Shown: piece after piece, positions 1 to 6,442 of the stretch | Layout of the letters: every line of letters begins with the position of its first letter | Position numbering within the stretch: position 1 is the stretch's first letter | NCBI GenBank assembly: GCA_934622035.1 | Contig: CAKTVG010000030.1 | Location: 1 to 27,914 of the forward strand | Origin: an uncultured Oscillospiraceae bacterium | GTDB taxonomy: Bacteria; Bacillota; Clostridia; Oscillospirales; Oscillospiraceae | Reading direction: 5' to 3' | Length of the DNA stretch: 27,914 nt | Made by a program: the position numbers and the translations under genes | The notes under the pieces: model-generated | The model's database searches: none | The model's input: the letters and a program-made list of their open reading frames with translations, nothing else | Told to the model about the DNA's origin: nothing

Positions 1-103
1 GGGCGCAGCATCTGCCACCGGCTGGAGTGGCGCAGCATCTGCCACCGGCGAGAGTGGCGCAGCATCTGCCACCGGCGAGAGTGGCGCAGCATCTGCCACC
101 GGC
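1..103 (+). repeat. 27-bp tandem repeat, four copies
   Basis: A 21-bp core (GGCGCAGCATCTGCCACCGGC) occurs at 2-22, 29-49, 56-76 and 83-103, so the period is exactly 27 bp, or nine codons. The six bases between cores vary slightly (tggagt once, gagagt twice). In the frame of the following ORF it reads GAASATG plus two residues per unit. The array continues off the left edge, so the true copy number is unknown. Confidence 0.95.
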
Positions 104-295
104 AAATACTGTGTGGCTATGACAACCGGCATTTATGGCCGCGTTATGGGCGAGATCGGCAACGCTATTGTTTGTGTAGAGCGCAGGAATAATGGAGAGA
201 TCGCCGCCATTCTGTCTGGCATCGTGGATGGCGAAACGCTGAAGCCGGGCGTGTGGTACACCGTTAAGAACGGCCAATGGTCGGAGGCGCAGTGA
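2..295 (+). CDS. C-terminal part of a phage repeat protein (5' end outside window)
   Basis: The frame is open from the first bases to the TGA at 293-295. It encodes four nine-residue GAASATG-xS repeats followed by a compact C-terminal domain ending in a DGETLKPGVWYTVKNGQW-type motif. From memory, phage proteins with serial SAATxTG repeats and a closing DG-x-x-KP-x-x-WY motif are common in gut Firmicutes phages (the DUF7666-type group); function is unknown. A GTG at 113 could start a 60-residue protein, but the repeat array is in the same frame with no stop, so I read this as the end of a longer gene. The stop overlaps the next start (TGATG). Confidence 0.7.
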   Translation, partial: GAASATGWSGAASATGESGAASATGESGAASATGKYCVAMTTGIYGRVMGEIGNAIVCVERRNNGEIAAILSGIVDGETLKPGVWYTVKNGQWSEAQ

Positions 296-813
296 TGAAC
301 CGACTGAAAGAACGGCGGCTGGAGCTGGGGCTGACGCAGGAGGCGGTCAGCGGCATTTTGAAGCTGGCAGACCCACGGATGGACGTGAGCATGGTGAGCC
401 GGTTTGAAAACGGCGCGTGCCTGCCCACAGAGGAGGTCATGACAGCGCTGGAGGCGGCGCTGCGGACAAGCAGGGCGTATCTGTTCGGCGAGGACGAGAA
501 AGCGGAGATGCCCGTGCGGACGGCGGAGACGGATCGGATCGCCGGTCTGATCCCCAAGGGGCGCAGGAACGCCATCAGCCGGGAAGACCTGGCGGCGGCG
601 CTGCACACCACCGACCGGAAGATGCGAAAGGCCGTGGCGGAAGCCAAGATGCAGGGCTTGATGATCTGCAACGACGGGGACGGATATTACCAGAGCGACG
701 AGTTGAGCGACCTGTGGCGGCAATACAGGCGGGAGACGGCGCGGGCAATGTCTATCCTTAAGGCGCGGAAGCCTATGCGGGACGTTCTGAAAGCGGCTGG
801 GAGGCCGGTGTGA
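295..813 (+). CDS. XRE-family helix-turn-helix regulator with C-terminal winged-helix-like half
   Basis: A 172-residue protein. Residues about 1-60 form a Cro/CI-type HTH (LKERRLELGLTQEAVS ... VSMVSRFENGACLPT), the standard DNA-reading fold of phage repressors. The rest (RRNAISREDLAAALHTTDRKMRKAVAEAK) looks like a second HTH. It lacks the Ser-Lys peptidase of LexA/CI repressors, so it is probably not RecA-cleaved. The start at 295 is chosen because it overlaps the preceding stop and lies 8-10 bases after GGAGG; an in-frame ATG at 277 would add six residues. Its position at the head of the replication block suits an early-gene regulator; the target is unknown. Confidence 0.8.
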   Translation: MNRLKERRLELGLTQEAVSGILKLADPRMDVSMVSRFENGACLPTEEVMTALEAALRTSRAYLFGEDEKAEMPVRTAETDRIAGLIPKGRRNAISREDLAAALHTTDRKMRKAVAEAKMQGLMICNDGDGYYQSDELSDLWRQYRRETARAMSILKARKPMRDVLKAAGRPV

Positions 814-980
814 GCGTGTTTGACTACAAGGAGCCGCGTGTGGAACCGAAGCCATACAAGTTGCCGAGGTGCCCGGTGTGCGGCGAAGAAACAGATACCC
901 TGTACAAGAATATTTACGGCGAGACCGTGGGATGCGATGTGTGCATCCGAACGGTGGACGCATGGGAGGAAAAGAAATGA
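810..980 (+). CDS. Small zinc-ribbon protein
   Basis: A 56-residue ORF starting at GTG 810, overlapping the previous stop (GTGTGA) and ending with TGA overlapping the next ATG. It has two Cys pairs, CPVCG and CDVC, about 22 residues apart, as expected of a four-Cys zinc ribbon, followed by an acidic/basic tail (DAWEEKK). The tight coupling on both sides supports real translation. Small zinc ribbons of this type often sit beside phage replication genes; no specific function can be assigned. Confidence 0.75.
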   Translation: MSVFDYKEPRVEPKPYKLPRCPVCGEETDTLYKNIYGETVGCDVCIRTVDAWEEKK

Positions 981-1468
981 GCTTGAGTTTGTATCACATT
1001 GACCAGGCGCTGGAGGAGCTGATCGACCCGGAGACCGGGGAGCTGCTGGACTACGATGCTTTTGAGCAGCTGCAGATGGACAGGGAGCGCAAGATTGAAA
1101 ACATGGTGTGCTGGTCTAAGAGCCTGGACGCGGAGGCAAAAGCCATCCGGGACGAGGAAAAGGAGCTGGCAGAGCGGCGCCGAACGATGGAGCGCAAGCG
1201 TGACCGGCTGCGGGACTATGTTGACCGGGCGCTGGACGGGCACCCTTTCCATACGGCAAGGTGTTCCGTTACCTACCGCAAGAGCACGGCGGTAGAGATC
1301 ACCAACATGGAGGAGCTGGTGCAGTGGTGCATGGACAACGGCTATGACGGAAAGGTGACGTATGCAGCGCCCACGGTGTCCAAGAGCGACATTGCCCCGC
1401 TGCTGAAAGCCGGTATTGCGGTGGACGGCGCGGAGATCGCCGAGCGGATGAACATGGGGGTGAAGTGA
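977..1468 (+). CDS. Siphovirus Gp157-family protein
   Basis: A 163-residue protein matching the Gp157 family (first named from Streptococcus thermophilus phage Sfi11, where it was linked to phage resistance). The N-terminus (SLYHIDQALEELIDPETGEL) is typical. Residues about 35-95 are a long charged coiled coil, and the C-terminal part ends in a small alpha/beta segment (AVEITNMEELVQWC ... IAPLLKAGIAVDGAEI). Gp157 genes usually sit just upstream of ERF or RecT-type annealing genes, exactly as here, which suggests a role in recombination-dependent replication. The start ATG at 977 overlaps the preceding stop (ATGA). Confidence 0.9.
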   Translation: MSLSLYHIDQALEELIDPETGELLDYDAFEQLQMDRERKIENMVCWSKSLDAEAKAIRDEEKELAERRRTMERKRDRLRDYVDRALDGHPFHTARCSVTYRKSTAVEITNMEELVQWCMDNGYDGKVTYAAPTVSKSDIAPLLKAGIAVDGAEIAERMNMGVK

Positions 1469-2073
1469 TGGGACTGAATATCTATGGGAAACTGGCGGCG
1501 ATCCAGAAGGAACTTAAAGCACCAAAGAGCCAGTACAACAGCTTTGCTAAGTACAACTACCGGAACTGTGAGGACATTCTGGAGGCGGTAAAGCCGCTGT
1601 GCATCAAGAACAATGCCACGCTGATATTGAATGACACGGTTCGTGAGATTTCCGGTCGGTTTTACGTTGTTGCTACGGCCACGCTTGCCGATCAGGAGAG
1701 CGACGGTGTTGTGGAAGCGGACGCATACGCCAGAGAGCCGCAGGACAAGAAAGGCATGGATGACAGCCAGATCACCGGCATGGCATCCAGCTATGCCAGA
1801 AAGTACGCGCTGAACGGTCTGTTCTGCATCGACGATACAAAGGATGCGGACACGGACGAGGTGAAGCGGCAGGAGCAGAAGCCTGTTAAAAAGGGGGAGG
1901 TCATCTGCGAGAGCTGCGGTATCCCCATCAAAGGAGTGACGTGCCAGGGCGTGAGGTATTCCCCGGATGACATCGCAGACAAGTCCATCGACAGATACGG
2001 CAAGCGCCTGTGCTGGGGCTGCATGAAGGCGGCCAACGCAGCGGAGAAGAACCATGCAGCAGATAACGGTTAA
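1468..2073 (+). CDS. erf: ERF-family single-strand annealing protein with C-terminal zinc-binding tail
   Basis: A 201-residue protein. Residues 1-130 carry ERF hallmarks: MGLNIYGKLAAIQKELKAPK, FAKYNYRNCEDILEAVKPL, and the conserved GMASSYARKYALNGLFCIDDTKDAD block. ERF proteins anneal complementary single strands in phage recombination and genome circularisation. Unusually, the last 55 residues add CESC and CWGC pairs separated by about 35 residues, resembling a zinc knuckle. The start ATG 1468 overlaps the Gp157 stop (TGATG); a GTG three bases earlier is possible. It sits with SSB and a NinB-like gene, forming a recombination module. Confidence 0.9.
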   Translation: MGLNIYGKLAAIQKELKAPKSQYNSFAKYNYRNCEDILEAVKPLCIKNNATLILNDTVREISGRFYVVATATLADQESDGVVEADAYAREPQDKKGMDDSQITGMASSYARKYALNGLFCIDDTKDADTDEVKRQEQKPVKKGEVICESCGIPIKGVTCQGVRYSPDDIADKSIDRYGKRLCWGCMKAANAAEKNHAADNG

Positions 2074-2602
2074 CGGCTCGAGGTGGCAGCAGGACAGTGA
2101 TGGCGCGTGGCTGGCGCTGCGTGTGAAGTCGCCGCAGACCGCTATGGACGTGTGCGACGCGCTGAAGCCTGACAAGGAGTACAACGTGACCATCAAGGGC
2201 AAAGGCCGGAGCTTGGATGCCAACGCCTATTGCTGGGTGCTGCTGGACAGGCTGGCGGCACACTACGGCATCTCCAAGCAGGAGGTTTACCGGCAGGAGA
2301 TACGGAACATCGGAGGCGTGAGCGAAGTGCTGTGCCTGCAGGAAAAGGCGGCAGAGCCGTTTTGCATGGCACGGGAGCGGAACGGAATCGGCTGGATGGC
2401 AGATACGTCCCCCAGCAAGCTGAAGGGCTGCGTGACCGTGACAGTATGGTACGGCAGCAGCACCTACGACACGGAGCAGATGTCGCGGTTGATAGACGCC
2501 GTTGTGCAGGATTGCAAAATCGCAGGAATTGAGACTATGACGCCGGCAGAGCTGGATGCGCTGGTGAGCCGGTGGGGTGAGGTAAGTACATGGGGGTGCT
2601 GA
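2054..2602 (+). CDS. NinB-like recombination protein
   Basis: A 182-residue protein. The central KGKGRSLDANAYCWVLLDRLA motif matches the RS-x-x-(Q/A)N-x-x-x-W signature of the NinB/Orf family, and the end (DTEQMSRLIDAVVQDCKIAGIETMTPAEL) matches its C-terminal helices. Lambda NinB (Orf) binds ssDNA and substitutes for RecFOR in loading recombinase. Its place next to ERF and SSB fits that role. It is longer than lambda NinB (146 residues), with an N-terminal beta-rich extension. The start at 2054 overlaps the ERF stop by 20 bases and follows GGAG. Assignment is from motif recognition only. Confidence 0.6.
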   Translation: MQQITVNGSRWQQDSDGAWLALRVKSPQTAMDVCDALKPDKEYNVTIKGKGRSLDANAYCWVLLDRLAAHYGISKQEVYRQEIRNIGGVSEVLCLQEKAAEPFCMARERNGIGWMADTSPSKLKGCVTVTVWYGSSTYDTEQMSRLIDAVVQDCKIAGIETMTPAELDALVSRWGEVSTWGC

Positions 2603-2805
2603 ACATGCAGCCGTGTTGGACATGCAAGAAGTGCTACGGCGATTGCAGCTGGACGAAGAAGAACCCGGAGCCGGTGCCCGGATGGGACGGCACGCCGACG
2701 GTAAAATTTCACGGAAGCGGCGGCGGCAAGTACTGCATGCACAGCTACGCCATACACAGTTGCCCGGAATACGAATGGGACGGGACGGAGGTAAGCAATG
2801 GATGA
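2590..2805 (+). CDS. Small Cys-rich protein of unknown function
   Basis: A 71-residue ORF from ATG 2590 (an alternative ATG at 2605 skips the overlap with the previous gene). It begins with a Cys cluster (CWTCKKCYGDCSW) and has two later Cys (YCMHSYAIHSC), suggesting a metal-binding fold. The middle (PEPVPGWDGTPTVKFHG) is Pro/Gly-rich. The stop overlaps the next start. I do not recognise a named family; similar Cys-rich short ORFs often flank phage replication genes. Confidence 0.65.
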   Translation: MGVLNMQPCWTCKKCYGDCSWTKKNPEPVPGWDGTPTVKFHGSGGGKYCMHSYAIHSCPEYEWDGTEVSNG

Positions 2806-3076
2806 CAAGCGGTGCTTCCTGTGCGGCAGGAATGACCCAAGCGATCCGTTAGAGAAGCATCATCTGCTGGGCGGCGCGAACCGCAAGAAGAGCGAGAAAT
2901 ACGGCCTTGTGGTGTATCTCTGCGGTAACAGGTGCCACAGAAACGGCAAGACGGCTGTACACCGAAACGGAGATCAGATGCGAAGATTGCGGCGGTACGG
3001 ACAGCTTAAGGCCATGCGGGAGCAGGGCTGGACGGAAGATGATTTCCGGCGAGAATTCGGAAAAAGTTACTTATAA
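2798..3076 (+). CDS. HNH/treble-clef zinc protein, putative nuclease
   Basis: A 92-residue protein with CFLCG at the N-terminus, then LEKHHLLGGANRKKSEKYG, then a CGNRCH pair. C-x2-C, an HH motif and C-x3-CH in this order match the treble-clef HNH fold that phages use for RecA-dependent or structure-specific nucleases (Ref/DUF968-like). The HH would supply the general base and the last His a metal ligand. The C-terminus is basic (MRRLRRYGQLKAMREQGW). ATG 2798 overlaps the previous stop. Family membership and activity are inferred from motifs only. Confidence 0.65.
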   Translation: MDDKRCFLCGRNDPSDPLEKHHLLGGANRKKSEKYGLVVYLCGNRCHRNGKTAVHRNGDQMRRLRRYGQLKAMREQGWTEDDFRREFGKSYL

Positions 3077-3087
3077 GGAGATTTGAC

Positions 3088-3486
3088 ATGGTAAACAGAA
3101 TGATTTTGCAGGGACGGCTCTGTGCGGATCCTGAGATGCGGAGAACCAGCAACGGTACGGCGGTGTGCAGTTTCCGCGTGGCGTGGAGCGAGACCATCAA
3201 AGACAGGGAGACGAAGCTGTTTCTGAGCTGCGTGGCGTGGCAGGGCACGGCGGAGATGATCTGCAAATACTTCCGCAAAGGCAAGGAGCTGGCGGTAGAG
3301 GGCAGACTGTCTACCCGCGAATACGACGACAGGGACGGCAACCGGCGCAGTGTGACAGAGATGACAGTCGATCGTGTCCACTTCTGCGGAAAGAACGAGG
3401 ACGCGCAGGGCACGTTCCCCCGGACGGACGGCAAGAGCCAGTTCGTGGAGATGGACGAGGATGACATGTCAGATGTGCCGTTCTAA
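3088..3486 (+). CDS. ssb: Single-stranded DNA-binding protein
   Basis: A 132-residue OB-fold SSB. It opens with VNRMILQGRLCADPEMRRTSNGTAVCSFRVAW, contains the core CVAWQGTAEMICKYFRKGKELAVEGRLSTREY, and closes with the acidic tip MDEDDMSDVPF that in bacterial SSBs recruits partner proteins. It coats ssDNA during phage replication and recombination. A strong AAGGAG lies 8 bases before ATG 3088. It is shorter than E. coli SSB because the Gly/Pro linker is reduced, which is usual in phages. Confidence 0.95.
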   Translation: MVNRMILQGRLCADPEMRRTSNGTAVCSFRVAWSETIKDRETKLFLSCVAWQGTAEMICKYFRKGKELAVEGRLSTREYDDRDGNRRSVTEMTVDRVHFCGKNEDAQGTFPRTDGKSQFVEMDEDDMSDVPF

Positions 3487-3500
3487 AGGGGGTGACGTGA

Positions 3501-3815
3501 ATGGGCAAGATGCAGGATGAGATCAAGGCGCTGCGCAGGCAGAACAAGCACCTACAGACCATTGTACAGCGGCAGCGGGAACGGCTGGCGGAGGCGGATG
3601 AAGCGATCAAAGTCTTTAACAACGTGGTGGATGCCCACTACGCTGCCTGCGCCGTGCAGTTCGGCGAGAAACGCGAGGACTGCGGCGTGCTGTGGGGCTA
3701 CCATCTGGAGATACCCGCTGAGCTGGTTACGCGGGGCCTTACGGACTACACCGTGCAATACGAGCTGGACAAGGAGCGCGGGGTGTACGTCATCGGCGCG
3801 ATGCCGAAGGAGTGA
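3501..3815 (+). CDS. Conserved phage protein with N-terminal coiled coil
   Basis: A 104-residue protein following SSB. Residues 1-40 (MQDEIKALRRQNKHLQTIVQ ... RLAEADEAIKVF) are a heptad-rich coiled coil, followed by a compact domain with two Cys and a beta-rich end (DYTVQYELDKERGVYVIGAMPKE). AAAGGGGG precedes ATG 3501. I do not recognise a named family. Placement between SSB and the initiator-like gene suggests a replication accessory role, but nothing in the sequence proves it. Confidence 0.7.
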   Translation: MGKMQDEIKALRRQNKHLQTIVQRQRERLAEADEAIKVFNNVVDAHYAACAVQFGEKREDCGVLWGYHLEIPAELVTRGLTDYTVQYELDKERGVYVIGAMPKE

Positions 3816-3820
3816 GGCCA

Positions 3821-4450
3821 ATGGGCAAGTGCTATGTGAAAGCCTACTATGACTGGATAGAGCAGACAGCGGCGCTGTCCGATGCAGAGCGAGGCCGTCT
3901 TTTTATCGCCATTCTGGAGTACGCAAGAACAGGCATCCCGCCGGAGTTGGAGGGTGCGGAAAGCATACTGTTTCCGGTATTCCGGACGATGTTGGACAGG
4001 GACGATGAGCTTTCCGCTGAACGGGCAAGGAACGGAACGAAAGGTGGGAAGCAAACGCAAGCAAGTTTAAGCAAAATCAAGCAAACCGAAGCAAACGCAA
4101 ATGACCCCAAGCCTACTAAGACAAAGAAAGAAGACAAAGAAAAAGACAAAGACTTATTCCCACCTGACGGTGGGAGCACGCGCGCGAAGCGCTTTACCCC
4201 ACCCACACTGGCAGAGGTTCAGTCCTACGTGGCTGAACGCCATTCGGCGGTAGATCCGCAAGGCTTTATCGACTTCTACGAAGCGAAGGGCTGGATGGTT
4301 GGAAAGACCCCCATGAAAGACTGGAAAGCGGCTTGCCGAAATGCTGAGAAGTGGGAACGGTGGGGACATGCCCCTGCTGCACCTGTCGGCAAAACCGACG
4401 GTGTACGCGATGCTTGGATGGGCAAGTACATCAAGGGGGCGAAGCCATGA
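3821..4450 (+). CDS. Replication initiator-like protein (DUF6291-type N-terminus)
   Basis: A 209-residue protein. Residues 1-70 (YYDWIEQTAALSDAERGRLFIAILEYARTGIPPEL ... FPVFRTMLDRDDE) match the N-terminal DNA-binding region of phage replisome-organiser proteins (DUF6291 type). Residues about 75-115 are a Gln/Lys/Ala/Asn-rich linker. The C-terminal part (FTPPTLAEVQSYV ... VDPQGFIDFYEAKGW ... PMKDWKAACRNAEKWE) resembles the DnaD-related tail that contacts the helicase loader. The linker DNA contains a phased 10-bp repeat array, as expected of an origin inside the initiator gene. ATG 3821 is preferred over the in-frame GTG 3812, which overlaps the previous stop. Confidence 0.75.
   Translation: MGKCYVKAYYDWIEQTAALSDAERGRLFIAILEYARTGIPPELEGAESILFPVFRTMLDRDDELSAERARNGTKGGKQTQASLSKIKQTEANANDPKPTKTKKEDKEKDKDLFPPDGGSTRAKRFTPPTLAEVQSYVAERHSAVDPQGFIDFYEAKGWMVGKTPMKDWKAACRNAEKWERWGHAPAAPVGKTDGVRDAWMGKYIKGAKP
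4049..4098 (+). repeat. Five phased 10-bp AAGCAA repeats, candidate origin iterons
   Basis: AAGCAA begins at 4049, 4059, 4069, 4079 and 4089, exactly every ten bases, with variable last four bases (acgc, gttt, aatc, accg, acgc). Ten is not a multiple of three, so the motif runs through all reading frames of the initiator gene and cannot be explained by a repeated peptide. It is followed by a purine- and A-rich tract (4119-4152) and a short inverted repeat, CCCACC-tgac-GGTGGG at 4159-4174. This is the layout of a phage origin with iterons plus an unwinding region. Confidence 0.7.
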
Positions 4451-4665
4451 ACGACGGCGCATGGGAGATCGCGTCCGGCAGACTGTGCGCCGACTGTGTG
4501 CGGGCTATGTGGCTGGAGTACATATTTGCCCCCGAACCGTATATCTGGGCACCCGGAACCTGCGACCGCTGCGGGGAGCAGAAGAAGCAGACCGCAAGGC
4601 TGCGGTACACGATGAACAAACGAGGGCTGGAGAAAAGAGGACTGGAGAATGGGCTTGAAAAGTGA
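4447..4665 (+). CDS. Small zinc-ribbon protein
   Basis: A 72-residue ORF whose ATG 4447 overlaps the initiator stop (ATGA). It has two Cys pairs, CADC near residue 14 and CDRCG near residue 40, flanking an aromatic segment (MWLEYIFAPEPYIWAPGT), so a four-Cys zinc site is likely. The C-terminus is strongly basic (MNKRGLEKRGLENGLEK). It overlaps the next gene by 17 bases. No named family recognised; probably a small replication-block accessory protein. Confidence 0.7.
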   Translation: MNDGAWEIASGRLCADCVRAMWLEYIFAPEPYIWAPGTCDRCGEQKKQTARLRYTMNKRGLEKRGLENGLEK

Positions 4666-5089
4666 TGATCTGGCGCGGCTTAGTCCTGCGGCGCAGAAGC
4701 AGATTTTGCAGAATTTGCAAACGGAAGCAAAGAGAAGCAAATACAAGGCGCAGAAGACCAAGCGCGGCAAGCTGACCTTTGACAGCAAGAAAGAGGCGGA
4801 GCGCTATGATGCTCTGTTGCTGCTGCAAAAGGCCGGGGAGATACGGGGGCTGAAATTACAGGTGCGGTACTGCTTGCAAGAGGCGTACACGACGTTTGAG
4901 GGAGAACGTGTGAAAAGTATCGACTACATCGCAGACTTCGTGTACGAGCGCAGAACGGCTCCTGACAACTACGGCCAGCGGTACTGGCTGCCCGTGGTGG
5001 AGGACGTGAAGGGGATGCGCACCCGCGACTACGCCCTGAAAGCGAAGCTGTTCCGCAATCGGTACGGGTTTGCCATACGGGAGGTGTGA
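4649..5089 (+). CDS. DUF1064 family, putative PD-(D/E)XK-type phage endonuclease
   Basis: A 146-residue protein. It has the DUF1064 signature FDSKKEAERYDAL near residue 45, then SIDYIADFVYE and VVEDVKGMRTRDYALKAKLFRNRYG. The spaced E, the D of YIAD and the E-x-K of EDVKG fit the catalytic layout of PD-(D/E)XK nucleases; DUF1064 proteins are thought to act on phage recombination intermediates, like Holliday-junction resolvases. ATG 4649 follows GGAG and overlaps the previous stop. The 5' end of the gene carries a second cluster of the AAGCAA repeats seen in the initiator gene. Confidence 0.85.
   Translation: MGLKSDDLARLSPAAQKQILQNLQTEAKRSKYKAQKTKRGKLTFDSKKEAERYDALLLLQKAGEIRGLKLQVRYCLQEAYTTFEGERVKSIDYIADFVYERRTAPDNYGQRYWLPVVEDVKGMRTRDYALKAKLFRNRYGFAIREV
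4715..4744 (+). repeat. Second phased AAGCAA cluster (three units)
   Basis: TTGCAAACGG at 4715, AAGCAAAGAG at 4725 and AAGCAAATAC at 4735 are again spaced exactly ten bases apart. Two units are exact for the hexamer and the first is degenerate. It lies in the coding sequence of the DUF1064 gene, about 630 bases downstream of the five-copy array. Confidence 0.55.
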
Positions 5090-5090
5090 C

Positions 5091-6164
5091 GTGGAGCGCA
5101 CAAACCAGCCGCTGACGAATGAAGCGGCGAAGAAACTGATGGCGCTGGACGTGCAGGACAAGGAGATACTGACCTACGAAAAGCTGGACGAGTGGTACAC
5201 CGCATGGGGAGGACAGTGCTATGTCAGTTTCTCCGGCGGCAAGGACAGCACGGTGCTGGCGTATCTGGCGGCACGGTATCTGGCAAGCTACAGAACGCCG
5301 ATATGGCCGTTGAACCTGGTGTTTGTGAACACAGGGCTTGAGTATCCGGAGATACAGAAATTCGTCAACGAGTACGCCGGCTGGCTGCGGAAGGAGTTCC
5401 CGCACATCACCGTGAATCTGGTGCGGTTGCGGCCCAAAATGAACATCACGCAGGTGGTGACCAAGTACGGGTACAGTATTGTGAGCAAGGAGGTTGCGGC
5501 GTATATCGGCAATGCAAGAATAAATCCGGGCGGGAAATCCGCACAACGGCTACGGGGTGAATACTTGGACAAAGACGGAAATAAGTCGCCCTATAACTGC
5601 GAACAGTGGGCCTTTCTGTTGTCTGCGCCGTTCTTGATTTCAGATTCATGCTGCAAGGTTATGAAAAAAGCACCTGTGCACCGCTATGAGCACAAAGAAA
5701 AGCGTGTACCGACCACCGCAATCATGGCAGAAGAAAGCAGACTTCGGATGATTAAGTGGAGGGCGACCGGATGCAACGCCTTTGAGGGCAAGCGTCCTAT
5801 GGGCAAGCCTATGAGTTTCTGGACGGAACAGGACGTGCTTCATTTCCTTGCGGAACGCCAGATACCCTATTGCGGCGTATACGGCGACATCGCAGCCAGC
5901 GACGGCGAGAACGACTACGACACTACGCTGGTGGACTGCCCGCTGCATTGTACGGGGTGCCAGAGGACGGGCTGTATGTTCTGCGCTTTTGGCGCCCACC
6001 TCGAAAAAGGCGTCAACCGCTTTGAACGCATGAAACTGACGCACCCGAAGCACTATGCGTTCTGCATCGGCGGCGGGGCGTTTGACACGGACGGGCTGTG
6101 GAAGCCCACGAAAGACGGTCTTGGCTATGCGCGGGTGCTGGACTACATAGAGGTGAGGTATTGA
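5091..6164 (+). CDS. PP-loop ATPase of the PAPS reductase/DndC-like family
   Basis: A 357-residue protein. The PP-loop SGGKDST at residues 48-54 binds ATP and activates a substrate by adenylation. Later there is a Cys cluster (C283, C287, C290, C295, C298 in DCPLHCTGCQRTGCMFC) and an earlier CC pair, suggesting an Fe-S or zinc centre as in DndC and thio-transfer enzymes. Family members reduce PAPS or insert sulfur; phage copies are proposed to act in nucleic-acid modification. It starts at GTG 5091, one base after the previous stop, preceded by GGAGGTG. Adjacent to a methyltransferase-like gene. The actual substrate cannot be read from the sequence. Confidence 0.85.
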   Translation: MERTNQPLTNEAAKKLMALDVQDKEILTYEKLDEWYTAWGGQCYVSFSGGKDSTVLAYLAARYLASYRTPIWPLNLVFVNTGLEYPEIQKFVNEYAGWLRKEFPHITVNLVRLRPKMNITQVVTKYGYSIVSKEVAAYIGNARINPGGKSAQRLRGEYLDKDGNKSPYNCEQWAFLLSAPFLISDSCCKVMKKAPVHRYEHKEKRVPTTAIMAEESRLRMIKWRATGCNAFEGKRPMGKPMSFWTEQDVLHFLAERQIPYCGVYGDIAASDGENDYDTTLVDCPLHCTGCQRTGCMFCAFGAHLEKGVNRFERMKLTHPKHYAFCIGGGAFDTDGLWKPTKDGLGYARVLDYIEVRY

Positions 6165-6165
6165 G

Positions 6166-6441
6166 ATGGGCAAGCAGCATTTGAGCCGGGATGACAGGAT
6201 ATTCATGGACGGCAAGCGCAGAGGTACGCAGGAGAACATGGACTTGGTGGCAATGGTGCTGACGGATAAATGCGGCTGGCACGTCTTTGAGGAGACAGCG
6301 GACAGCCGGGACACCCACAGCATCGCGTATCTGTACGAGTGCCTGGAGAAGCTGGCGGAGGAGATAAACGAAGGCCGCATCAAGCGGAAGCACATCAAGG
6401 ATGTGCTGAAGGACGAGTGCGGCGTTGTGTTTGGAGATTGA
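6166..6441 (+). CDS. Small conserved phage protein, function unknown
   Basis: A 91-residue protein starting two bases after the PP-loop gene stop. It is highly charged, with an N-terminal stretch (KQHLSRDDRIFMDGKRRGTQENMDLVAMVLTDKCGWHV) and a helical, basic C-terminus (EINEGRIKRKHIKDVLKDECGVVFGD). The spacing suggests translational coupling between the PP-loop protein and the methyltransferase. I recognise no catalytic motif. It may be an accessory or DNA-binding partner of the modification enzymes; this is inference from position alone. Confidence 0.75.
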   Translation: MGKQHLSRDDRIFMDGKRRGTQENMDLVAMVLTDKCGWHVFEETADSRDTHSIAYLYECLEKLAEEINEGRIKRKHIKDVLKDECGVVFGD

Positions 6442-6442
6442 T

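Noticed and set aside
1..103. Repeat array as a CRISPR
   Set aside because: Cores are separated by only six near-identical bases and read in frame as protein; no unique spacers.
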